A stretch of 64,000 nt of DNA from Streptomyces poonensis (GCF_014650915.1 NZ_BMVW01000020.1:14524-78523), one strand, 5' to 3'; shown: positions 8,068 through 16,908, numbered from the stretch's first letter. The notes: generated by a model not told the origin, from the sequence alone. A program made the numbers and translations.

Positions 8068-9033
8068 ATGGCCCAGTTCGATCTGCCCCTCGACCAGCTT
8101 CGCGGTTATCGAAGCGCTTCAACAGAGCCCGCGGACTTCGACGCCTTCTGGACGAAGACGCTTCAGGAGGCCCGGGAGCACGAGCTCGACGCCGTCTTCA
8201 CGCCCGTCGAGACGCACCTGAAGACGGTCGAGGCGTACGACGTGACCTTCGCCGGTTACGGCGGGCACCCGGTGAAGGGCTGGCTGGTCCTGCCGGCGGG
8301 GGCCGCCGCGCCACTGCCCACGGTCGTCGAGTACATCGGGTACGGCGGCGGCCGGGGTCTGCCGCACACGCATCTGCTGTGGGCTTCGGCGGGCTTCGCG
8401 CACTTCGTCATGGACACCCGCGGGCAGGGCAGCGGCTGGGCGGGCGGCGACACCCCGGACCCGGTGGGCAGCGGGCCCGCCTACCCCGGCTTCATGACCC
8501 GCGGGATCGAGGACCCGGAGACGTACTACTACCGGCGCGTGTACACGGACGCGGTACGTGCCGTGGAGGCGGCCCGCGCGCATCCGCTGACCGACGCCGC
8601 GCGGACGGCGGTCGTCGGCGCCAGCCAGGGCGGGGGCATCGCCATCGCCGTCGGCGGCCTGGTGCCGGACCTCGCCGCGGTCGCCCCGGACGTTCCCTTC
8701 CTGTGCGACTTCCCGCGCTCCACGACGCTCACGGACCGCGATCCGTACCGCGAGATCGGCAAGTACCTGAAGACCCACCGCGGCCGCACCGAGCAGGTCG
8801 GGCGCACGCTCGCCTACTTCGACGGCGTGCACTTCGCCGCTCGCGGACGGGCGCCCGCCCTGTTCTCCGCGGCGCTGGAGGACATGACGTGCCCGCCGTC
8901 GACGGTCTTCGGGGCCTTCAACGCCTGGGCGCACGACGACAAGCGGATCGAGGTCTACGACTTCAACGACCACGAGGGCGGCGGCCCGCACCAGGAGGCG
9001 GTCAGGCTGGCCTGGCTGCCGTCGCACTTCTGA
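8068..9033 (+). CDS. Acetylxylan esterase/cephalosporin-C deacetylase family hydrolase
   Basis: 321-residue alpha/beta hydrolase of the AXE1 (carbohydrate esterase 7-like) family. Seen directly: the N-terminal DLPLDQLRGYRSASTEPADF block, VVEYIGYGGGRGLPHTHLLW (oxyanion region), DTRGQGSGWAGGDTPD, and the nucleophile elbow GASQGGG with Ser186; the C-terminal NDHEGGGPHQ carries the catalytic histidine and the conserved aspartate sits near D272. No signal peptide, so cytoplasmic, as usual for CE7 enzymes that remove acetyl groups from imported xylo-oligosaccharides. It stands alone, without a xylan operon around it. Confidence 0.85.
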   Translation: MAQFDLPLDQLRGYRSASTEPADFDAFWTKTLQEAREHELDAVFTPVETHLKTVEAYDVTFAGYGGHPVKGWLVLPAGAAAPLPTVVEYIGYGGGRGLPHTHLLWASAGFAHFVMDTRGQGSGWAGGDTPDPVGSGPAYPGFMTRGIEDPETYYYRRVYTDAVRAVEAARAHPLTDAARTAVVGASQGGGIAIAVGGLVPDLAAVAPDVPFLCDFPRSTTLTDRDPYREIGKYLKTHRGRTEQVGRTLAYFDGVHFAARGRAPALFSAALEDMTCPPSTVFGAFNAWAHDDKRIEVYDFNDHEGGGPHQEAVRLAWLPSHF

Positions 9034-9089
9034 CTCTTCCATGCCTGCTCTTCCGTCCCTGCTCTTCCGTCCCTGCCCTTCCTCACTGT

Positions 9090-9137
9090 CCGACCAGTCG
9101 GTATGTTCAGGGTGCCCGGGCACGCGCCGGGCACCCT
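9090..9137. promoter_or_regulatory. Palindrome CCGACCAGTCGG plus 11-bp stem hairpin
   Basis: 9090-9101 reads CCGACCAGTCGG, an inverted repeat of the type bound by TetR regulators. Eight bases later, 9109-9119 and 9127-9137 are perfect 11-bp complements (AGGGTGCCCGG / CCGGGCACCCT) with a 7-base loop. The hairpin ends 40 bases before the start of the hydrolase gene at 9177. It could terminate transcription from the esterase gene or act as an attenuator. Function inferred from structure only. Confidence 0.45.
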
Positions 9138-9176
9138 GTGCGACGAACGACCGGACAACCGGACGACGGAGGGCTC

Positions 9177-10331
9177 ATGTCCCAGGTTCACGGCCACTGC
9201 GACCCACGTTTCGAGGCGGTGCGCACCGCGTTCGAGGAGAACTTCCGCGACCGCGACGAGCTGGGCGCGGCGGTGGCCGTGACGCTCGACGGCACGACCG
9301 TGGTGGACCTGTGGGGCGGCTGGGCCGACCCGGCGCGCACCCGGCCCTGGGAGCGGGACACCCTCGTCAACGTGTGGTCCACGTCCAAGGGGCCCACCGC
9401 GCTGTGCGCGCACATCCTGGCCGACCAGGGTCTGCTCGACCTGGACGCGCCGGTGGCCGCCTACTGGCCCGAGTTCGCGGCGGCGGGCAAGGAGGGCGTC
9501 CTCGTACGGCATCTGCTGTCGCACCGGGCGGGGCTGGCCGGGCTGCGCGAACCGCACTCCCTGGAGCAGCTGTGCGACTGGGAGCTGACGGTCCGGCGCC
9601 TCGCCGCGCAGGAACCCTGGTGGGAGCCGGGGACCCGGTCCGGGTACCACGCGCTCACGTTCGGCTTCCTGGTCGGTGAGGTGGTCCGGCGGATCACCGG
9701 CATGCTGCCGGGCGCGTTCCTGGAGCGGGAGGTCACCCGGCCGCTCGGCATCGACTTCACCATCGGGCTGCCGGAGAAGGAGTGGGGCCGGGCGGCCGAG
9801 CTGGTGGCGCCGCCGGCCGTGCGGCGCGACCCGCAGGCCGCGGTGTCCGCCGAGCCGGCACCCGTCGCGATCGCCGCCCTCGCCAACCCGGTGGTGGGCG
9901 CCGCCGGTGCGGTCTCCCCGCGGTGGCGGGCCGCCGAGGTCCCCGCCGCCAACGGCCACGGCACCGCCCGGGCGGTGGCCGAGCTGTACGGGATCCTCGC
10001 GCTGCGCGGCGCGTGGGGCGGGCGCCGGGTGCTGTCGCCCGAGGCCGCGGAACGGGTCCGCGAGGGTCAGGGAAGCTGCCGTGACCTGGTGCTCGGCGCC
10101 GGGTTCGCGCACGAGACGGAGATCGGTCTCGGGTTGTGGCTCAGCGGCCCGAACGGCAGTTACGGTTCCAATCCGAGAGCCTTCGGGCACGACGGTTACG
10201 GCGGCTCCTGCGGGCTCGCCGATCCCGAGGCCGGGGTGTCCGTGGGGTACGTCATGAACCGCATGGGCCCGCACATCGCCGACGATCCGCGGAAGATGGC
10301 GCTCGTGGAGGCCGTGTACGGCTGTCTGTGA
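9177..10331 (+). CDS. Beta-lactamase-fold serine hydrolase (EstB/class C type)
   Basis: 384 residues. The catalytic S-x-x-K is STSK at Ser68-Lys71 (VWSTSKGPTAL) and the paired tyrosine motif is SGYH at Tyr157. A late HDGYGGSCG resembles the HxG/KTG-equivalent strand of family VIII esterases. Start ATG follows GACGGAGGG. No signal peptide is seen, arguing for a cytoplasmic esterase or peptidase rather than an exported beta-lactamase. Substrate unknown. Confidence 0.85.
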   Translation: MSQVHGHCDPRFEAVRTAFEENFRDRDELGAAVAVTLDGTTVVDLWGGWADPARTRPWERDTLVNVWSTSKGPTALCAHILADQGLLDLDAPVAAYWPEFAAAGKEGVLVRHLLSHRAGLAGLREPHSLEQLCDWELTVRRLAAQEPWWEPGTRSGYHALTFGFLVGEVVRRITGMLPGAFLEREVTRPLGIDFTIGLPEKEWGRAAELVAPPAVRRDPQAAVSAEPAPVAIAALANPVVGAAGAVSPRWRAAEVPAANGHGTARAVAELYGILALRGAWGGRRVLSPEAAERVREGQGSCRDLVLGAGFAHETEIGLGLWLSGPNGSYGSNPRAFGHDGYGGSCGLADPEAGVSVGYVMNRMGPHIADDPRKMALVEAVYGCL

Positions 10332-10403
10332 GCCCGGCGGGGCCAGGGGGCCTCAGCCCCGGCGAGGCCCTGTGACCGTCAGCCCGGCAAGACCGTGGGA
10401 CCG

Positions 10404-11291
10404 TCAGCCACCTGCCGGGCGAGTCGCCACGACCAGCCGGCACCGCGGGCCGCCGTCGGAGCCGCGTCCGAACTCGGGCAGCGCGTACAGATCCACGTCG
10501 AAACCGGCCCGTTCCAGCTCCGGCCGTACGAGCCCGAGCCGGAACGGCCGGTAGTACATGACGAACGGCGGGCGCCATACGGCGTTGCGCACGCGCATCG
10601 CCGTGTCGAAGCCCAGCGTGGCCCAGTACGGGAGGGAACCGGGCGGGGCGGGCGCGGGCAGCGGGAACGCGAACCGCCCGCCCGGCCGCAGCACGGAGTG
10701 GGCCTGCGCGAAGAGCGCGGGCAGTTCACGCGGCAGGAAGTGCCCGAACGCGCCGAAGCTCACGACCAGATCGAAGACGGGACCGAAGGGCAGGGCGAGG
10801 GCGTCGCCGCGCACCCAGGCGACGCGGGCCCCGGCGGCACGCGGCCCGGCGGCACGCGACTCCGCAGCGCGCGACCCAGTTGCCCGCGACCCAGTTGCCC
10901 GCGACCCCGCAGCACGCGCCCCCGCAGCACGCGGTTCCGCAGTCCGCGGCCCGGCGGGGATGCCTGCGCCCCGGCCCGGGCCGACGGCCGCGAGGCCCGA
11001 CCGCTGCCTCCCCGTCGTCAGCATGCCCGCGCTGATGTCCACCCCGGTCACGCTCTCCCGGCACACCTCGCGCAGTACTTCCATCCCGGCGCCGGTGCCG
11101 CAGCACAGGTCCAGCCCGTGGTCGAACGGGCCCATGGCGGACAGTGCCCGTTCCACCGATTCCAGGATCGCATTGGGCGTACGGAACGGCGTGTGGTCGA
11201 ACTTCGGCGCGAGCAGGTCGTAGCCGTGCTCGACGGACGACAGCGCCTGGACGGCGAGTTCGCGGAGGCTGGGTCCTTGAGGGGAGAACAT
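10404..11291 (-). CDS. SAM-dependent methyltransferase with an internal Ala/Arg/Gly/Ser repeat insertion
   Basis: 295 residues. Motif I is LDLCCGTGAGMEVL (about 60-73), and VTGVDISAGML marks the second strand. Normally the next conserved block (GDALALPF) follows within some 15 residues; here roughly 60 low-complexity residues (about 98-157) are inserted before VRGDALALPFG. Beyond it the fold resumes (FDLVVSFGAFGHFLPRELPA and VLRPGGRFAF). Start chosen at MFSPQGPSLREL. The insertion lies on the surface loop after strand 2 in this fold, so activity may be kept. Substrate unknown. Confidence 0.75.
   Translation of the reverse strand: MFSPQGPSLRELAVQALSSVEHGYDLLAPKFDHTPFRTPNAILESVERALSAMGPFDHGLDLCCGTGAGMEVLREVCRESVTGVDISAGMLTTGRQRSGLAAVGPGRGAGIPAGPRTAEPRAAGARAAGSRATGSRATGSRAAESRAAGPRAAGARVAWVRGDALALPFGPVFDLVVSFGAFGHFLPRELPALFAQAHSVLRPGGRFAFPLPAPAPPGSLPYWATLGFDTAMRVRNAVWRPPFVMYYRPFRLGLVRPELERAGFDVDLYALPEFGRGSDGGPRCRLVVATRPAGG
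10821..10943. repeat. Intragenic short tandem repeat encoding RAAGS/RATGS units
   Basis: Roughly 15-bp units (variants of GCGACCCAGTTGCCC) encode residues 117-157 of the methyltransferase as GSRATGSRATGSRAAESRAA and similar. The two central units are identical at the DNA level, showing recent duplication. Units stay in frame. Confidence 0.85.
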
Positions 11292-11437
11292 CCCGCTCAG
11301 CTTACGGCCGGCGGGCGCGGAGGAGCAGCGGGGGTGCAGGACAGCCCTTCGCGGCGGAGCGGCGGAGCGGCGAGGTGCCGGGCGGGCCCGCGCGGCGGGG
11401 CAGCGCCGTCCGGGCACGTCGGCCTATCGTCGGCAGC

Positions 11438-13027
11438 ATGACCACGTTCCGTCCCGCCCCCGCATGGCTGGCCGACGCCGTCTTCTACCAGATCTATCCG
11501 CAGTCGTTCGCCGACTCGAACGGCGACGGCATCGGCGACTTCAACGGCATCACCGAGCACCTCGACCACCTGGTCTGGCTGGGCGTCGACGCCGTCTGGC
11601 TGAACCCGTGCTTCGCGTCGCCGTTCCGCGACGCCGGTTACGACGTGTCGGACTACCTGAACATCGCGCCCCGCTACGGCTCGAACGACGATCTCGCCCG
11701 CCTGGTCGACGAGGCGGCCCGGCGCGGCGTCCGCGTCCTGCTCGACCTCGTCGCCGGCCACACCTCCGACGAGCACCCCTGGTTCCGCGCGTCCATGGAC
11801 GACCCCGACGATCACCGCTACATCTGGGCGCCCGAGAGTTGCGGCCGCCCGGAGGGTTTCGTCGCCTCCCCCGGCACCCGCCCGGGTGCGTACCTGCCGA
11901 ACTTCTTCGACTCCCAGCCCGCCCTCAACTTCGGCTACGCGCGCGACAACCCGGCCGAGCCGTGGCGGCAGCCGGTCGACGCCGAAGGGCCGCGCGCCAA
12001 TCGTGAGGCACTGCGCACGATCATGGACCACTGGCTGCGCCTCGGCGTGTCCGGCTTCCGTGTCGACATGGCGTCGTCGCTGGTCAAGGATGATCCCGGC
12101 AAGGTGGAGACCGCACGCGTGTGGACGGAGCTGCGGTACTGGCTGGACGGCGCGCACCCGGACGCGGTGCTGCTGTCGGAGTGGGGCGAGCCGGAGGTGT
12201 CGGTCCCGGCCGGCTTCCACGCGGACTTCTTCCTCCAGTTCGGCGGGCCCGCCGACGGACTCGCCCTGCGCTCGCTGTGGAGCAACGGCGACGGCACGGT
12301 GAACGAGGCCTGGGACCCTCTGGACTGCTTCTTCGACGCGAGCGGCAAGGGTTCGCCCCACCTCTTCGTCCAGGCGTGGCGGCAGGCGACCGCCGCCGTC
12401 GGGGACGCCGGGTTCATCGCCCTGCCTACCGCCAATCACGACTTCTCCCGGCTCAACTGCGGTGCCCGCACCGCCGAGCAGCTCCCCGCCGCGTTCGCGT
12501 TCCAGCTGACGTGGCCCGCGCTCCCCGCGATCTACTACGGCGACGAGATCGGCATGCGCTATGTCCCGGACCTGCCCGACAAAGAGGGCAGCGTCCTCGG
12601 CCCCCGCTACAACCGGGCGGGTTCACGCACCCCCATGCAGTGGGACGACGGCCCGGGCGCCGGCTTCTCCACGGCCCCCGCCGACCGTTTCTACCTGCCG
12701 CTCGACCCCTCCCCGGACCGCCCGTCCGTCGCCGCGCAACGCGCCGACGACACCTCTCTGCTCCACCTGGTGCGCCGGCTGATCGCCCTGCGGGACAGCA
12801 CTCCCGAACTGGGCTCCGGCGGTTCGGTGGAGGTGCTGCACGCGGGCTGGCCGTTCGTGTACGTACGGGGCGGGCGGTACCTCGTGGTGGTCAATCCGCG
12901 TCGGGAGGAGGCGAGCTGGCCGTTCGAGGGGAACGGTGGGGTCCTGGAGGCGTCGGGCGTGGCCCTCGGCGCCGGTACCGTCAAGGCACGGGGATTCGGT
13001 TTCGGGATCTTCGCGCTCGACCGCTGA
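11438..13027 (+). CDS. GH13 alpha-glucosidase/alpha-amylase family enzyme
   Basis: 529 residues. The barrel begins VFYQIYPQSFADSNGDGIGD, with the calcium-like DSNGDGIGD loop typical of oligo-1,6-glucosidase-type GH13 enzymes. Catalytic residues are visible: nucleophile Asp210 (GFRVDMASS), acid/base Glu248 (LLSEWGEP) and transition-state stabiliser Asp335 (TANHDFSR). A C-terminal beta domain closes the protein. No signal peptide, so it acts inside the cell on short alpha-glucosides. The conserved histidine between barrel strands 3 and 4 is in AGHTSDEHPWF. It is not in an obvious sugar operon. Exact linkage preference cannot be told. Confidence 0.85.
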   Translation: MTTFRPAPAWLADAVFYQIYPQSFADSNGDGIGDFNGITEHLDHLVWLGVDAVWLNPCFASPFRDAGYDVSDYLNIAPRYGSNDDLARLVDEAARRGVRVLLDLVAGHTSDEHPWFRASMDDPDDHRYIWAPESCGRPEGFVASPGTRPGAYLPNFFDSQPALNFGYARDNPAEPWRQPVDAEGPRANREALRTIMDHWLRLGVSGFRVDMASSLVKDDPGKVETARVWTELRYWLDGAHPDAVLLSEWGEPEVSVPAGFHADFFLQFGGPADGLALRSLWSNGDGTVNEAWDPLDCFFDASGKGSPHLFVQAWRQATAAVGDAGFIALPTANHDFSRLNCGARTAEQLPAAFAFQLTWPALPAIYYGDEIGMRYVPDLPDKEGSVLGPRYNRAGSRTPMQWDDGPGAGFSTAPADRFYLPLDPSPDRPSVAAQRADDTSLLHLVRRLIALRDSTPELGSGGSVEVLHAGWPFVYVRGGRYLVVVNPRREEASWPFEGNGGVLEASGVALGAGTVKARGFGFGIFALDR

Positions 13028-13051
13028 GGAAGGTCCGGTTTCCGGCTTTTC

Positions 13052-15175
13052 TCAGTGGGCCCGTGCGGAAGCCGGAGCCGGAGTGGAGGCGGGCGTGGGC
13101 GCCCCCGCGCCTCCCTCCGGCTGCGGCCCGTACGCCGTCAGGAAGCGGTCACGGAAGGCGTCCATCCGCCAGACCGGAGTGTCCCGGCCGGGTTTCAGGC
13201 CGTCGGCCCAGCCCCAGCCGGCGATCCGGTCGAGCACCTCCGGATCGTGGGCGACGATGCTGACGGGCACGTCGTGGCCGGCGCCGTTGCCGCTGACCCG
13301 GGCGACGGGCTGATGGTCGCCGAGGAAGACGAGCACGGTGTCGTCGGTGCCGTAGCGCTCCACGTACTCGATGAGGCAGCGCAGCGAGTACTGGATGGAC
13401 CTGCCGTACTCCCGTTTCACCTCCGTGCCGTCGGAGAAGACGTCCGCCGGATCCTTGCCCGCCTTCTCGATGTCCCGGTAGACGGATCCGTCGCCGACGT
13501 CGTCCCAGTCGAGCATCTCCGGCAGCGGCGCCCAGGGCTGGTGGCTGGAGGTGAGGATGAGCTCCGACATCAGCGGCTTGTCGTGCTTCCTGCCGTGTTC
13601 CAGGCGTTCGTACGCGGTGAGGGCGTACTGGTCCGGCATGGTCGACCAGCTGAACTTCGGCCCCCGGTAGCCGAGGTCACGGGAGTCGTAGACCCGGTCG
13701 AGGCCGTAGAAGCGGCCCTCGGGCCAGTTCTTCGTGACGCCCGGCATGACGCCGACCGTGCGCCAGGCGCCCGTGCGCCGGAAGGCGCCCGTGAGGGTCA
13801 GCCGCTCGCCGGTGGTGACGGTGCGGTAGCGGCTCTGGTTGTCGATCCAGAGTCCCGTGAGGAAGGTGGAGTGACCGAGCCAGCTGCTGCCGCCGTACGT
13901 CGCCGAGGTGAGCCAGCCACTCCTGGCGGAGTACCCGGCCTCGCGCAGGCTCGCGGTGCCCGCGTCCAGCACGGCTCCGACTCCCGGCGCGGTGGCCTCG
14001 TCCTCGATCGCGCTGCGGCCGTAGCTCTCGATGAACGCGAAGATGACGTCCTTGCCGCGCAGCGCGGTGAGCAGTTCGTCGGGCGGCACGTCCGCGAAGG
14101 CGTCCTCGCGCACCTCTCCGGCGAACTCGGCCTCGTCCCGCAGCACCGCCCGCACTCGCTGTCCCCGTTCCTCGACGAGCGCGAAGGTGTTCCTGGTGGC
14201 GACCGACGTGGCGCCGAAAAGCTGCAGCCCCAGCGCCGAGCAGGTGATCCAGACGGTTCCCGCGATGACGACCGTACGGACCGCGGTGTTCCTGTTGCGG
14301 GTCATGAGACCGGCGAGCCGGAGCACCGCCAGCGGGAACGCGACGAGCAGGGCCAGGCCCAGCACGCCGGCCCCGACCACGGCACCGAGCGCGCCCGTAC
14401 GGCCGGCCGAGTCCTGGAGGTACGACACGGTGTCGTCGAGCAGTTCCCAGTCGAGCACGAGGTCGAAATCCCGTCCGAGGAACTGGTTGAACCCCATGTC
14501 GAGCAGCTTCAGGACCACCAGCAGGGCCAGGCCGACGCCCATCAGCACGGCGACGACCGCCCTCGGCCGCCGGCGCGGCAGTACGACCAGCAGCGCCGCG
14601 CCGAGGACCGCCTCGGCCGGCAGCCGCAGGAACTGCCTCGGCCGGAAGTACGCGACGTCGCCCGGCATGAGCAACGCGAACATCACGGCCACAGCGGCCA
14701 GCACACTGACCGACCGGGCGAGAACACGGGCGCCTCTCGGGTACTTGGCCCACAGACCACGCGCGACCGAGCCCCGAACAGGGACCGCACCGGGGGTCGG
14801 CTTGTCCGGTGTCTGCTTGTCCGGTGTCTGCTTGTCCGGCGTCTGCTTGTCCGGCGTCTGCTCGTCCGATGTCTGCTCGTCCGGTGTCGACTCAGCCGGG
14901 GGCGGATCGTCGTCGCGGATCGGCTCGTCTTTGCTCTGACCGTCCTTACCCGGCCCGTCTTTGCCCGGACCGTCCTCACGCGGCCCGCCTTTGCTCAGCT
15001 CGACGCGGATCGGCTCCTCTTTGATCGCCTCCTCCCGGCTCGGCTCACCCTCGGTCGACTCGATTGAGGTCGCCTCGTCCGGAGCCTCCTCCGGAACCGG
15101 GTCGTCCGAGACGGGGTCGTCCGTGGTCGCCCTGTCCGGGTCGGGCAGGTGGCGGAAGCGCGTGAAGAGCGGCAC
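13052..15175 (-). CDS. Membrane sulfatase / LTA-synthase-like protein with acidic repeat N-terminus
   Basis: 707 residues. Residues 1-130 are charged and low in complexity, with six TPDKQ-like pentapeptides at 97-126. About five membrane helices follow (roughly 145-330, e.g. SVSVLAAVAVMFALLMPG and VVAVLMGVGLALLVVLKLLD). From about 385 a sulfatase/alkaline-phosphatase-superfamily domain begins (VIFAFIESYGRSAIED), and ends with VLVFLGDHQPVARV holding metal-ligand Asp/His. The layout matches phosphoglycerol-transferase-like proteins, in which the catalytic domain faces outside; a Ser/Thr rather than a sulfatase cysteine is expected as nucleophile (GGSSWLGHSTFL region). Substrate, perhaps a polyol-phosphate wall polymer, is inferred. 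It converges on the GH13 gene. Confidence 0.75.
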   Translation of the reverse strand: MPLFTRFRHLPDPDRATTDDPVSDDPVPEEAPDEATSIESTEGEPSREEAIKEEPIRVELSKGGPREDGPGKDGPGKDGQSKDEPIRDDDPPPAESTPDEQTSDEQTPDKQTPDKQTPDKQTPDKPTPGAVPVRGSVARGLWAKYPRGARVLARSVSVLAAVAVMFALLMPGDVAYFRPRQFLRLPAEAVLGAALLVVLPRRRPRAVVAVLMGVGLALLVVLKLLDMGFNQFLGRDFDLVLDWELLDDTVSYLQDSAGRTGALGAVVGAGVLGLALLVAFPLAVLRLAGLMTRNRNTAVRTVVIAGTVWITCSALGLQLFGATSVATRNTFALVEERGQRVRAVLRDEAEFAGEVREDAFADVPPDELLTALRGKDVIFAFIESYGRSAIEDEATAPGVGAVLDAGTASLREAGYSARSGWLTSATYGGSSWLGHSTFLTGLWIDNQSRYRTVTTGERLTLTGAFRRTGAWRTVGVMPGVTKNWPEGRFYGLDRVYDSRDLGYRGPKFSWSTMPDQYALTAYERLEHGRKHDKPLMSELILTSSHQPWAPLPEMLDWDDVGDGSVYRDIEKAGKDPADVFSDGTEVKREYGRSIQYSLRCLIEYVERYGTDDTVLVFLGDHQPVARVSGNGAGHDVPVSIVAHDPEVLDRIAGWGWADGLKPGRDTPVWRMDAFRDRFLTAYGPQPEGGAGAPTPASTPAPASARAH
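14798..14887. repeat. 15-bp tandem repeat encoding TPDKQ pentapeptides
   Basis: Six in-frame 15-bp units (variants of CTTGTCCGGTGTCTG on the plus strand) inside the sulfatase-like gene. The central four are almost identical, which points to slippage. They extend the cytoplasmic charged tail. Confidence 0.9.
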
Positions 15176-15330
15176 CCCGAGTGTCCTTCCGATGGGTAGC
15201 GCGGTGGCGGCACGGCGGACCGGCTCGGGAAGCCGGGGCCGCCCTTCCCTGTACGGTTCGCACGCGGCCGGAGTTCAACCGGCGGGGAGCACGTCTCGGC
15301 CGCGGATCTCCCCGCACAGCCACTCCATCC

Positions 15331-15657
15331 GGTGTTACAATCTGACGAGTACGCGTGTGCGCCTGGTCCAAGGCGCCGCTGCCTTCTGCATCTCCGCCCG
15401 TTGACCTTGCCGCCCGTTTAAGTCCGGCCAGGCGCAACGGCTTCCGTATCACCACGTCACACGCACGGCCGCGGGTCCGGCCGCCGCACGAGGCGCCGTA
15501 CCGAGGCGTGCTCATCGCGTTCACGGCGTGGTGTCTTCCGCCGCACATAGGCGTGTCCCTTCCGCCTCCGGCAGCTCTCCAGTTCTCCAGCCCTCCAGCT
15601 CTCCTCTTCCCCTGCCCCCCTGTGCCTGTCCGCGCAGTTCCGAAAGGACGTTCCTCC
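15331..15657 (+). promoter_or_regulatory. rho paralogue promoter and long C-rich leader
   Basis: A good -10 box, TACAAT, lies at 15336-15341; the -35 region is weak. The transcript would carry a leader of about 310 bases before the ATG at 15658. The last 130 bases (15540-15640) are unusually rich in C and U and poor in G on the RNA strand (e.g. CTCTCCAGTTCTCCAGCCCT), with many YC dinucleotides, the composition of Rho-binding (rut) RNA. An open frame in phase with rho runs through from 15355 but is not protein-like. AAAGGA near 15643 serves as ribosome binding site. The 155 bp left of it (15176-15330) show no gene. Confidence 0.55.
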
Positions 15658-16806
15658 ATGACCACCACACTCGAAACCCCCTCCACCCCAGGGCGGCTGA
15701 CGTCTCCCGTCTCCGGCGTCCTCGACATCGCGCGGGACGGCCAGGGCCATCTGCGTACCGAGGGCTGCCTGCCCTCCTCGGGCGACCCGCAGGTGCCCGC
15801 CGCGCTCATCCGCCGGTACGGCCTGCGCAAGGGCGACACCGTCGACGGTGTACGCGGCGGCGGACACACGCTCGCCGAGGTCGCGCTGATCAACGGCCGC
15901 ACGCCCGGAGAGCTGCGCGACCGTCCTCGTTTCCATGACCTCACCCCGCTGCACCCGCACGACCGGCTCCGTCTGGAACACCCGGCGAGCGGTCTCATCG
16001 GACGCCTCGTCGACCTGGTCGCGCCCGTCGGCAAGGGCCAGCGCGGCCTGATCGTGGCACCGCCGAAGACCGGCAAGACGGTGCTGCTCCAGCAGCTGGC
16101 CGCCGCGATCGCCGGCAACCACCCCGAATGCCGTCTGATGGTGCTGCTGCTCGACGAACGTCCCGAGGAGGTCACGGACATGCGGCGCTCCGTACGGGGC
16201 GAGGTGTACGCCTCGACGTTCGACCGGACGCCGAAACAGCACATCGCGCTCGCCGAACTCGTCGTGGAACGCGCCAAGCGCCTCGTCGAGCAGGGCGAGG
16301 ACGTCGTGATCCTGCTGGACTCGCTGACCCGGCTGTGCCGGGCCCACAACAACGCGGCCGCCGCCGGGGGCCGCACCCTGAGCGGCGGTGTCGACGCCGC
16401 CGCGCTGCACGGCCCCAAACGGCTCTTCGGCGCCGCGCGCCGCACCGAGGAGCGCGGCTCCCTCACCGTTCTGGCCACGGCGCTGGTGGAGACCGGCTCA
16501 CGCGCCGACGACTTCTTCTTCGAGGAACTGAAGAGCACAGGCAACATGGAGCTCCGCCTCGACCGCGGCCTCGCGGACCGCCGTGTCTTCCCGGCCGTCG
16601 ACATCGTCCCCTCCGGCACCCGCCGCGAGGAACTGCTGTTCACCGCGGGCGAATTGACCGCCGTACGAGGGCTGCGGCGCGCCCTGCGGTCGCGGGACGG
16701 CAAGACGCAGGCACCCCTCGAAACGCTGCTGGAGCGGCTGCGCGCCACCCCGGACAACGCGGCGTTCCTGCGCCAGGTCCAGCCGACGTTTCCCGCCGCC
16801 GCCTGA
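15658..16806 (+). CDS. Short Rho transcription termination factor paralogue
   Basis: 382 residues. The RNA-binding CSD-like region is short (about 15-95, ending RPRFHDLTPLHPHDRLRLE), followed by the hexameric helicase core: R-loop region PVGKGQRGLIVAPPKTGKT with Walker A at about 134-141 (Thr replaces the Ala common after PPK), LLLDERPEEVTDMRRSV, Walker B VVILLDSLTRL (216-226), the Q-loop GRTLSGGVDAAALHGPKRLF, and a C-terminal end similar to Rho. The lysine/arginine-rich insertion found in the main actinobacterial Rho (usually 600-700 residues) is absent, so this is probably a second Rho. Such a copy might modulate termination or give tolerance to Rho inhibitors such as bicyclomycin; that is inference. 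It is monocistronic with its own long leader. Confidence 0.85.
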   Translation: MTTTLETPSTPGRLTSPVSGVLDIARDGQGHLRTEGCLPSSGDPQVPAALIRRYGLRKGDTVDGVRGGGHTLAEVALINGRTPGELRDRPRFHDLTPLHPHDRLRLEHPASGLIGRLVDLVAPVGKGQRGLIVAPPKTGKTVLLQQLAAAIAGNHPECRLMVLLLDERPEEVTDMRRSVRGEVYASTFDRTPKQHIALAELVVERAKRLVEQGEDVVILLDSLTRLCRAHNNAAAAGGRTLSGGVDAAALHGPKRLFGAARRTEERGSLTVLATALVETGSRADDFFFEELKSTGNMELRLDRGLADRRVFPAVDIVPSGTRREELLFTAGELTAVRGLRRALRSRDGKTQAPLETLLERLRATPDNAAFLRQVQPTFPAAA

Positions 16807-16838
16807 ACGCTGGGCACGCCGCCCGGGCCTTGATGCAT

Positions 16839-16863
16839 CCGAGTGCTCGATGCCCGCACTCGG
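16839..16863. terminator. Small hairpin downstream of rho paralogue
   Basis: CCGAGTGC (16839-16846) and GCACTCGG (16856-16863) form a perfect 8-bp stem with a 9-base loop, 33 bases after the rho stop and before the carboxypeptidase start. No U-tract follows; many streptomycete terminators lack one. Confidence 0.45.
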
Positions 16864-16908
16864 CCACGGCACCCGGACGGGCGCGGCAGGCGTTCCTACG
16901 TTGGCGCC

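Noticed and set aside
13055..15067. Plus-strand open frame of 670 codons opposite the sulfatase-like gene
   Set aside because: Translation is Arg/Gly-rich and unlike any family; the minus strand has membrane helices and sulfatase motifs.
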